Shown here piece after piece: positions 1 to 4,604 of a stretch of 5,092 nt of DNA. Source of the DNA: an uncultured Dorea sp. (lineage in GTDB: Bacteria; Bacillota; Clostridia; Lachnospirales; Lachnospiraceae); contig CAJTUQ010000110.1 of NCBI GenBank assembly GCA_910579335.1, positions 1-5,092 of the forward strand, in the 5' to 3' direction. The first letter of the stretch is position 1, and every line of letters begins with the position of its first letter. The notes beneath the pieces were generated by a model, which saw only the letters and a program-made list of their open reading frames with translations, did not search any database and was not told where the DNA came from. The position numbers and the translations under genes are program-made.

Positions 1-1
1 A

Positions 2-787
2 ATCCGCGGTCTTTATGAGGGAGTATTAACAGGCAAAGGCTTAAGCTACGGCGGTTCTTTGGCAAGAACAGAGGCGACAGGGTACGGCCTTTTGTATTTG
101 ACAGAAGAACTTCTTAAAATTAACGGTCAGGATATTAAAGGAAAGACAGTTGCAGTGTCCGGTTCCGGGAACGTGGCTATCTACGCTGCGGAAAAAGCGC
201 AGCAGCTGGGCGCTAAGGTCGTGACGGTCAGCGATTCTACCGGATGGGTATATGATCCGGACGGAATTGACGTGGCTGCATTGAAGGAGATTAAAGAAGT
301 AAACCGGGCGAGGCTGACGGAGTATAAGAATTACCGTCCGGATTCGGAGTACCATGAGGGACGCGGCGTATGGTCCGTTAAGGTCGATATTGCCCTTCCG
401 TGTGCGACGCAGAACGAGCTTCTTATTGAGGATGCAAAACAGCTTGTTGCCAACGGATGTATTCTTGTGGCAGAGGGCGCCAATATGCCTACTACTATGG
501 AAGCTACAGAGTACCTTCAGGAGAACGGAGTTCTGTTTGCGCCGGGCAAGGCGGCGAATGCGGGCGGCGTTGCTACGTCTGCACTTGAGATGTCCCAGAA
601 CAGCGAGCGTTTGAGCTGGAGCTTTGAGGAGGTAGATGCAAAGCTTAAAGATATTATGGTAAATATCTGCCATAACATAGACGATGCGGCAAAACGCTAC
701 GGTGCGGAAGGAAATTATGTGATGGGCGCCAATATCGCGGGATTTGAGAAGGTCGTAGAAGCTATGATGGCTCAGGGTATTTGTTAA
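2..787 (+). CDS. gdhA: Glutamate dehydrogenase, probably NADP(H)-dependent (3' part; start outside window)
   Basis: Reversible reductive amination of 2-oxoglutarate with ammonium to L-glutamate, a cytosolic reaction linking nitrogen assimilation to carbon metabolism. The frame is open from base 2 and gives 261 residues ending in TAA; hexameric bacterial GDHs have about 445-450, so the N-terminal substrate domain with the catalytic lysines is missing. Visible are the ATGYG segment (about residues 25-29 of the visible part), the Rossmann nucleotide loop GSGNVA (54-59), the PCATQNEL segment, the VAEGANMPTT segment and the NAGGV...EMSQNSERLSW block, all typical of this family. From memory, the NAD-dependent Clostridium symbiosum enzyme has GFGNVA and SGPDG where this one has GSGNVA and SDSTG, like the NADP enzyme of E. 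coli; this suggests NADP(H) use. A TTG at 59-61 is not the start, because clear GDH sequence (IRGLYEGVLTGKG) lies upstream of it. Family assignment is near certain; coenzyme choice is an inference. Confidence 0.97.
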   Translation: MRGLYEGVLTGKGLSYGGSLARTEATGYGLLYLTEELLKINGQDIKGKTVAVSGSGNVAIYAAEKAQQLGAKVVTVSDSTGWVYDPDGIDVAALKEIKEVNRARLTEYKNYRPDSEYHEGRGVWSVKVDIALPCATQNELLIEDAKQLVANGCILVAEGANMPTTMEATEYLQENGVLFAPGKAANAGGVATSALEMSQNSERLSWSFEEVDAKLKDIMVNICHNIDDAAKRYGAEGNYVMGANIAGFEKVVEAMMAQGIC

Positions 788-816
788 TGGTATGTCTGTA
801 ATTTAAGATAAAAGAT

Positions 817-855
817 TGACAGGCTTTGTAAGCGCAGTGTTTACAGGGCCTGTCA
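817..855 (+). other. Long hairpin downstream of gdhA, without a canonical U-tract
   Basis: Arms 817-833 and 839-855 pair over 17 bp with no mismatch, including three G-U wobbles, around the loop GCAGT. It begins 29 bp after the gdhA stop and 40 bp before the tRNA promoter, so a role at the end of gdhA mRNA is likely. The bases after it on the + strand are A-rich (GTAAAAAAGAG), not a T-run, so it does not meet the usual definition of an intrinsic terminator. It may act as a weak terminator, a 3' end stabiliser, or a boundary after Rho-dependent termination. On the - strand it is followed by a mixed T-rich stretch, but no - strand gene is seen to need it. Confidence 0.6.
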
Positions 856-894
856 GTAAAAAAGAGAAAAAAGTGAAAAACGGGCAAAAAAGTG

Positions 895-924
895 TTGACA
901 AATCTTGTCATAAGATAGTATAAT
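895..924 (+). promoter_or_regulatory. Sigma-A promoter of the tRNA unit
   Basis: A perfect -35 box TTGACA (895-900) and a perfect -10 box TATAAT (919-924) are separated by 18 bp. The expected transcription start is near 931, leaving a leader of about 30 nt before tRNA-Val. Consensus boxes fit the high expression needed for tRNA genes. An A-rich stretch (about 856-890) directly upstream could serve as an UP element. The spacer is 1 bp longer than the optimum. Confidence 0.92.
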
Positions 925-960
925 AGCAAAGCGGGTTCAAGATAAGACTCGTAGAGATAT

Positions 961-1033
961 GGGATCATAGCTCAGCTGGGAGAGCATCTGCCTTACAAGC
1001 AGAGGGTCATAGGTTCGAGCCCTATTGGTCCCA
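961..1033 (+). tRNA. tRNA-Val, anticodon UAC
   Basis: Folds as a complete 73-nt cloverleaf. The acceptor stem GGGATCA/TGGTCCC has one G-U pair; the D arm is GCTC/GAGC; the anticodon stem TCTGC/GCAGA carries the loop CTTACAA with anticodon TAC at 994-996; the variable loop is GGGTC; the T arm ATAGG/CCTAT carries loop TTCGAGC; the discriminator is A1033. UAC reads GUA and, by wobble, other valine codons. CCA is not encoded: TACC follows the discriminator, so the 3' end must be added by tRNA nucleotidyltransferase. It is the first gene of a two-tRNA unit, 10 nt before the next tRNA. Confidence 0.97.
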
Positions 1034-1043
1034 TACCATATCT

Positions 1044-1117
1044 GGCGGGATAGCTCAGTTGGCTAGAGCACACGGTTCATACCCGTGGTGTCGCTGGTTC
1101 AAATCCAGTTCCCGCTA
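1044..1117 (+). tRNA. tRNA-Met (elongator), anticodon CAU
   Basis: A 74-nt cloverleaf: acceptor GGCGGGA/TCCCGCT with a G1-U72 wobble, D arm GCTC/GAGC, anticodon stem CACGG/CCGTG with loop TTCATAC, variable loop GTGTC, T arm GCTGG/CCAGT with loop TTCAAAT, discriminator A1117. CAU can belong to initiator Met, elongator Met or lysidine-modified Ile. An initiator would show a mismatched first pair and three consecutive G-C pairs next to the anticodon loop, and neither is present. The G1-U72 pair and GGCTAGAGC D-arm region resemble Bacillus elongator Met. Elongator Met is therefore the best call, with Ile2 (k2C) as the less likely alternative. CCA is not encoded. It is followed by an intrinsic terminator. 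Confidence 0.93.
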
Positions 1118-1130
1118 CTCGGTTACAAAG

Positions 1131-1159
1131 GAGACAGTTGTTGACTGTCTCTTTTTTTT
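1131..1159 (+). terminator. Intrinsic terminator of the tRNA unit
   Basis: Perfect inverted repeat GAGACAG (1131-1137) and CTGTCTC (1145-1151), extendable by one T-A pair to 8 bp with a 5-nt loop, directly followed by eight T residues (1152-1159). This is a standard Rho-independent terminator, starting 13 bp after tRNA-Met. Its loop and 3' arm overlap a candidate -35 box of the next transcription unit. Confidence 0.95.
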
Positions 1160-1169
1160 ATATTATGAT
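1141..1169 (+). promoter_or_regulatory. Candidate sigma-A promoter for the orf118-ispF unit
   Basis: TTGACT (1141-1146, 5 of 6 matches to TTGACA), a 17-bp spacer, and TATGAT (1164-1169, 5 of 6 matches to TATAAT). The -35 box lies in the loop and 3' arm of the tRNA terminator, and the terminator T-run forms the spacer. The predicted start near 1176 would give a 5' leader of about 94 nt before the ATG at 1270. The boxes and spacing are good, and some promoter is needed after the terminator, but AT-rich sequence can match by chance. Confidence 0.55.
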
Positions 1170-1269
1170 AAAGGCAGAGCTGTTTTAGATATTTAAAAAG
1201 ACGGCCAAAATACAGGGACGAAGAGCGGAAAACCGCAGGAAATACGCAGCGGCTGCAGGAGGAGAGGAA
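1170..1269 (+). promoter_or_regulatory. Leader and ribosome binding site upstream of the 118-residue protein
   Basis: This is the predicted 5' untranslated leader. It ends in the strong Shine-Dalgarno AGGAGG (1257-1262), 7 nt before the ATG at 1270. The middle (about 1225-1256) has small GC-rich inverted segments such as GCGG...CCGC that could form weak local hairpins. I recognise no riboswitch or T-box in it, and it looks too short for most of them. Confidence 0.55.
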
Positions 1270-1626
1270 ATGACGAAATCACGGTTATTTATTTATATTA
1301 TTGCAGGAGGATACGTAGCGTACACAGGCGCCGGGCTTGTAAAGAGCGCCGTGTCGCAGAGACCGGATCACTATATGCTCTATCTCGTTATCGGTCTTTT
1401 GTTTGTTGTCATCGGGGCTTTTTTTGTTATAAAGAGTTTTTTAAAGCTTTCCAGGGGAGAATATGCAGAGGCGGCAGATCGTTTTGACGAAGGAAGGACA
1501 GATTTAGCGGAGGATAGCCGGACGGAAGAACTGCCAAAGGAAGTGTCAAAGAAAGCGGACAAAGAACCGGAGAGAGAAAGAGAACAAGAAGGGGGAACGG
1601 ATAATGAGGATAGGAATGGGGTATGA
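1270..1626 (+). CDS. Small two-TM membrane protein of unknown function
   Basis: A 118-residue protein that I cannot assign to a named family. Two hydrophobic segments (about residues 6-27 and 36-57) are joined by a short polar loop (SQRPDHY) and should form a membrane hairpin. The rest (about 61-118) is strongly charged, rich in Glu, Asp, Lys and Arg, probably disordered or a coil, and most likely cytoplasmic. The start is supported by AGGAGG 7 nt upstream. The 3' end overlaps the start of ispF by 23 bp in another frame, so the two are probably translationally coupled and co-transcribed. Overlap with a conserved gene and a good ribosome binding site argue that it is real. No signal peptide cleavage site or catalytic motif is evident. 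A function in isoprenoid synthesis is not shown by sequence; proximity alone would be weak evidence. Confidence 0.85.
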   Translation: MTKSRLFIYIIAGGYVAYTGAGLVKSAVSQRPDHYMLYLVIGLLFVVIGAFFVIKSFLKLSRGEYAEAADRFDEGRTDLAEDSRTEELPKEVSKKADKEPEREREQEGGTDNEDRNGV

Positions 1627-2179
1627 CGTCCATCGGCTGGTTAAGGGGCGTGAATTGATTTTAGGCGGTGTCAAGATTCCTTATGAAAAGGGGCTTCTCG
1701 GACATTCGGATGCGGATGTCCTGCTGCATGCGGTCATGGACGCACTTTTGGGAGCGGCCGCGCTCGGCGATATAGGAAAGCATTTTCCGGATACGGAGCA
1801 GGCGTATAAAGGGGCGTCCAGTATCAGCCTTTTAGAGTGCGTAGGTGAAATGATAGATGACAAGCTCTATGTAATCGGGAATATTGATGCGACAATTATT
1901 GCCCAGCGTCCGAAGATGGCGCCGTATATAGAACAGATGAGGGAGAATATAGCGAAAGCGCTTAAAATTGACGTGGCGCAGGTGAATGTCAAGGCGACGA
2001 CAGAGGAGGGGCTTGGGTTTACCGGAAGCGGAGAGGGGATTTCTGCGCAGGCAGTTGCAGGTCTTGAGACGGTGGCAAATTACAGTTATACGGCAGCTGT
2101 GGATGAAGCGTGGGACTGCGCAGGCTGCAAAGGCTGCGGGCACGCAGATAAAGAAAGGAATCAGCATGGAGATACGTAG
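1604..2179 (+). CDS. ispF: 2-C-methyl-D-erythritol 2,4-cyclodiphosphate synthase with a Cys-rich C-terminal extension
   Basis: Converts 4-diphosphocytidyl-2-C-methyl-D-erythritol 2-phosphate to the cyclic 2,4-diphosphate plus CMP, the fifth step of the non-mevalonate (MEP) isoprenoid pathway; the family acts as a cytosolic homotrimer with metal at the active site. The signature GYDVHRL supplies Asp8 and His10, and LGHSDAD followed by LLHAVMDALLGAAALGDIGKHFPDT supplies His34, Ser35 and His42; Asp8, His10 and His42 match the zinc ligands of the E. coli enzyme. KATTEEGLGFTGSGEGI (130-146) holds the nucleotide-site Thr residues and the metal-binding Glu135. The family core ends near residue 158, but this protein has 191 residues; the tail (about 160-191) contains Cys172, Cys175, Cys178 and His180 as C-x2-C-x2-C-x-H. 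A G-rich ribosome binding site (AAGGGGGAA, 1589-1597) precedes the ATG. The gene overlaps the upstream gene by 23 bp and the downstream one by 14 bp. No ispD is adjacent in the window. Confidence 0.97.
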   Translation: MRIGMGYDVHRLVKGRELILGGVKIPYEKGLLGHSDADVLLHAVMDALLGAAALGDIGKHFPDTEQAYKGASSISLLECVGEMIDDKLYVIGNIDATIIAQRPKMAPYIEQMRENIAKALKIDVAQVNVKATTEEGLGFTGSGEGISAQAVAGLETVANYSYTAAVDEAWDCAGCKGCGHADKERNQHGDT

Positions 2180-3158
2180 GCTGGGGCAGGATGAAAAAGA
2201 ATACACCAGAGCGTTGTATGAAGAGGCCTTCCCTGAGGACGGCAAAGGGTTTGTGGATTATTATTATACGGAAAAGATAAAGGACAATCAGATTTATGCG
2301 GCGTGGGAGGACGGCGGAATCTGCGGCATGCTTCATCTGAACCCGTATGTGCTGTCTGTGAACGGCTCGGAAAAGAAAGTGAATTATATTGTGGCAGTGG
2401 CAACGCAGAAGGAGTACCGCAGAAGAGGATACATGGCGGCGCTTTTAAAGCGAGGACTTGAGGATATGTATGCAGAGGGGCTTTCTTTTACCTTTCTGAT
2501 GCCGGCTGCGGAAAGTATCTACCTGCCGTTTGATTTCCGGACGGTCTATGAGCAGGAAAAGCGGTATTTTGACAAAGAAAAGGAGAAGGCTCCGATGGTC
2601 CCGGCCAAAGAGGAGGACTGCGGTGAACTGGCGGATGCGGCGAATCGTCATTTAAATGCCGGTTATCAAGTGTTTGTAAGGCGTGACGCGGCATATTACC
2701 GGAGACTGCTTAAAGAATACGCAAGCGAAGGCGGAAGCCTGATGGTAAAGAAGCGGGACGGGGAGATTACTGACTGCCGTATCTATATGCCCGACGGACC
2801 GGAGAAGGAAAAGCCGAAGATTATGGTGCGGATCGTAGACGTTCGCAGGATGCTTCTGTCCGTCAAGGTAGAAAGCCTTACTGCGGCATGTTTTTGCGTC
2901 ACCGATCCGATTATTGAGGAAAATAACCGCTGCGTGGTAATTATGGGCACGGAGCATTCCGGGGTGATGCTGATGGAGGGGCGGCCGGAAAACAGTGAGG
3001 GTACTTTGCCGGTTGCCGCGCTTACGGCTCTTTTGTTTGGGGCAGAGAGTGTGGAAGAGGTGTGTGAAGAAAGAGGCGTTTGTATGACGAAGCGGCTGAA
3101 GGATGAGATGCGAAAGCTCATACCGCTTTCAAGGATTTGTCTGAATGAAACGGTGTGA
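2166..3158 (+). CDS. Eis-like GNAT N-acetyltransferase with a C-terminal SCP2-like domain
   Basis: A 330-residue predicted acetyl-CoA-dependent N-acetyltransferase of the Eis type (COG4552-like). The N-terminal GNAT fold (about 1-130) has motif A, VNYIVAVATQKEYRRRGYMAALL, in which RRRGYM (85-90) is the expected pyrophosphate-binding loop of acetyl-CoA. IYLPFDF (118-124) sits where the family has a conserved IYxxFGY-like segment with aromatic residues near the active site. The C-terminal part starts with MVRIVDVRRML (220-230), which resembles the start of the sterol-carrier-like domain of Eis proteins, and ends near TALLFG (287-292). Known Eis proteins have about 400 residues, so the middle region is probably shortened. 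The ATG at 2166 is chosen over upstream codons in the open frame because AAAGGA (2154-2159) lies 6 nt before it, it begins the GNAT homology, and it gives only a 14-bp overlap with ispF. The substrate (amine, aminoglycoside or protein) cannot be told. Family fairly sure, function not. Confidence 0.88.
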   Translation: MEIRRLGQDEKEYTRALYEEAFPEDGKGFVDYYYTEKIKDNQIYAAWEDGGICGMLHLNPYVLSVNGSEKKVNYIVAVATQKEYRRRGYMAALLKRGLEDMYAEGLSFTFLMPAAESIYLPFDFRTVYEQEKRYFDKEKEKAPMVPAKEEDCGELADAANRHLNAGYQVFVRRDAAYYRRLLKEYASEGGSLMVKKRDGEITDCRIYMPDGPEKEKPKIMVRIVDVRRMLLSVKVESLTAACFCVTDPIIEENNRCVVIMGTEHSGVMLMEGRPENSEGTLPVAALTALLFGAESVEEVCEERGVCMTKRLKDEMRKLIPLSRICLNETV

Positions 3159-3192
3159 GAAGAATCGATTATTCGTGTGGAGGTGAAAAGAT

Positions 3193-4305
3193 ATGAAGGA
3201 AGACAGGCCTTTTCTTGGATGGAAGCTGGCTGAGGATTTTATGACTGCCGTATTTGAAAAATGCGGGGTTCCGAAGGAGGACGCATCTGTGTGCGCCGAC
3301 GTGCTGTTGGAGAGTGACCGGAGAGGAATCGAGAGCCACGGATGCAACAGGTTCAAATCTATTTACATTGACCGGATCAAAGAAGGTACATTAAATCCGA
3401 AAACGGAGTACGAGATTGTAAAAGAAACGCCGACCACTGCCGTTGTAGACGGGCACAACGGGATGGGGATGGTGATTGGGACAAAAGCGATGCAGCTTGC
3501 CATTGACAAGGCAAAGAAGTACGGCATGGGCATGGCGGCGGTGCGCAATTCCAACCATTACGGGATTGCGGGGTATTATGTGACGATGTGCACGAAAAAT
3601 AATATGGTGGGAATCACGGGAACCAATGCAAGGCCTTCGATAGCGCCTACATTTGGCGTTGAGAATATGCTTGGGACGAATCCGCTCACTTTCGGGCTGC
3701 CTACGGATGAGCCGTTCCCGTTCGTGCTTGACTGTGCGACTTCGATTTCACAGAGAGGAAAGATTGAGTTCTATGCAAAAAACGGGATGGATACTCCGGC
3801 CGGGATGGTGATTGGCAATGACGGAAAGGCCGTGACGGACAGTGCGCAGATCTTAGAAGATTTAATCTGCGGAAAGGCCGCGTTTGCTCCTCTTGGCGGG
3901 ATTGGAGAAGAACTGGCGGGGTACAAAGGTTACGGTTATGCGGCCGTAGTCGAGATTTTATCCGCAGCGCTTCAGGCAGGAAGTTTCCTGAAGATGCTTT
4001 CGGGGAAGGATGCAAAGGGCAATAAGATTCCGTATCCGCTGGGACATTTTTTCCTTGCAATCGATACGGAGGCGTTTATGGGAGCGGAGAGCTTTAAAAG
4101 AACTGCGGGCGAAATCCTAAGGCAGCTGCGGGCTTCAAAAAAAGCACCGGGACAGGAGCGCATCTTTACCGCCGGAGAGAAGGAATATGAAATCTGGCAG
4201 TATAGAAAGGATAAGGGAGTTCCCGTAGGGGAGGCGGTGCAGAAGGAATTTATAAAGCTGCGGGATGAATTTGGGCTTACACAATTTACATTTCCATTTG
4301 AGTAG
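3193..4305 (+). CDS. Ldh_2-family malate/L-lactate-type NAD(P)-dependent dehydrogenase
   Basis: A 370-residue cytosolic oxidoreductase of the malate/L-lactate dehydrogenase superfamily that is unrelated to the Rossmann LDH/MDH enzymes; relatives include malate, lactate, ureidoglycolate, 2,3-diketogulonate and imine reductases. Seen in order: ESHGCNRF (47-54) with the probable catalytic His49; RNSNHYGIAGYY (118-129), a strongly conserved substrate and coenzyme segment; GTNARPSIAPTFG and MLGTNPLTFGLP (159-170); FVLDCATS (177-184); and GYKGYGYA (243-250). Length fits the family. The start is set by GGAGGTGA (3179-3186), a near-perfect match to the anti-SD sequence, 6 nt before the ATG. It lies 34 bp after the acetyltransferase gene with no terminator between, so it is probably last in the same unit, and a strong terminator follows. 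Family very likely; the 2-oxo or imine substrate cannot be told from sequence, and no catabolic pathway genes are adjacent to narrow it. Confidence 0.95.
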   Translation: MKEDRPFLGWKLAEDFMTAVFEKCGVPKEDASVCADVLLESDRRGIESHGCNRFKSIYIDRIKEGTLNPKTEYEIVKETPTTAVVDGHNGMGMVIGTKAMQLAIDKAKKYGMGMAAVRNSNHYGIAGYYVTMCTKNNMVGITGTNARPSIAPTFGVENMLGTNPLTFGLPTDEPFPFVLDCATSISQRGKIEFYAKNGMDTPAGMVIGNDGKAVTDSAQILEDLICGKAAFAPLGGIGEELAGYKGYGYAAVVEILSAALQAGSFLKMLSGKDAKGNKIPYPLGHFFLAIDTEAFMGAESFKRTAGEILRQLRASKKAPGQERIFTAGEKEYEIWQYRKDKGVPVGEAVQKEFIKLRDEFGLTQFTFPFE

Positions 4306-4324
4306 AGGAAGTAAAGATACAAAG

Positions 4325-4367
4325 CGGAAGCTGGACTTAGGTCATGAAGTCCGGCTTCCGTTTTTTT
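4325..4367 (+). terminator. Intrinsic terminator after the dehydrogenase gene
   Basis: Arms CGGAAGCTGGACTT (4325-4338) and AAGTCCGGCTTCCG (4347-4360) pair over 14 bp with a single T-G wobble, around an 8-nt loop, directly followed by seven T residues (4361-4367). It begins 19 bp after the stop codon and should end the orf118-ispF-acetyltransferase-dehydrogenase transcript. Confidence 0.97.
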
Positions 4368-4604
4368 GCACTGTTGTTATTTTAGGATTTTCTTTAGAAT
4401 TTCTTTCGTTTTTTTCGTCCTCCCTCTTTAGATTTCACGGATATACTTTTCCATAACGAAGGGAGGAAAAACCTTCACATACCAAAACACGCAGGATTGT
4501 GTTATACTCACGTTAGCAGAAGACGGCACAAAATTTTTGGTTCTGAAAACTGCACATGGTAGACAGGGCAGTGAAAAAATGAGACGGAGAGGAGAAATCA
4601 GGCA
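4368..4604. other. Intergenic region between the dehydrogenase and the response regulator
   Basis: A 237-bp spacer with no credible coding sequence. The first part (to about 4435) is pyrimidine-rich on the + strand. An imperfectly spaced inverted pair TCCTCCCT (4418-4425) and AGGGAGGA (4460-4467) encloses 34 nt. The second half contains the extended -10 promoter and an AT run (AAAATTTTT, near 4531-4539). From about 4515 it would be the untranslated leader of the response regulator, about 90 nt, ending in the purine-rich GGAGAGGAG. Confidence 0.6.
4499..4508 (+). promoter_or_regulatory. Extended -10 promoter for the response regulator gene
   Basis: TATACT (4503-4508, 5 of 6 matches to TATAAT) is preceded by TGT (4500-4502), giving a full TGn extended -10 element. 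There is no good -35 box at 16-18 bp; TACCAA lies at the expected place (4480-4485). Extended -10 promoters commonly tolerate a poor -35, or the promoter may need an activator, as VanR-type regulators often provide for their own operon. An inverted pair AACAC (4486-4490) and GTGTT (4499-4503) overlaps the element. Confidence 0.6.

Noticed and set aside
762..968. 68-codon - strand open frame spanning the gdhA end and the tRNA promoter
   Set aside because: It covers the hairpin, the consensus promoter and the first bases of tRNA-Val, and has no ribosome binding site of note.
1986..2165. 60-codon upstream extension of the acetyltransferase frame within ispF
   Set aside because: It is out of frame with conserved ispF, is Arg/Gln-rich without GNAT similarity, and the ATG at 2166 has its own AAAGGA at proper spacing.
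3137..3165. Possible internal promoter for the dehydrogenase gene (TTGTCT-N17-AAGAAT)
   Set aside because: The -10 match is poor and the site is mostly inside the upstream coding sequence; co-transcription explains the gene without it.
4374..4400. Second possible promoter TTGTTA-N15-TAGAAT right after the terminator
   Set aside because: The spacer of 15 bp is too short, the matches are weak, and the region is T-rich enough to produce them by chance.
4265..4456. 63-codon + strand open frame across the end of the dehydrogenase gene
   Set aside because: It overlaps the dehydrogenase in another frame and runs through the intrinsic terminator hairpin; there is no ribosome binding site or protein-like composition.
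4418..4467. Inverted pair TCCTCCCT / AGGGAGGA with a 34-nt loop, as a possible regulatory RNA or SD-sequestering structure
   Set aside because: The stem is only 8 bp with a long loop, and it lies upstream of the likely transcription start (about 4515), so it would not be in the regulator mRNA. No ATG follows AGGGAGGA at ribosome-binding distance.
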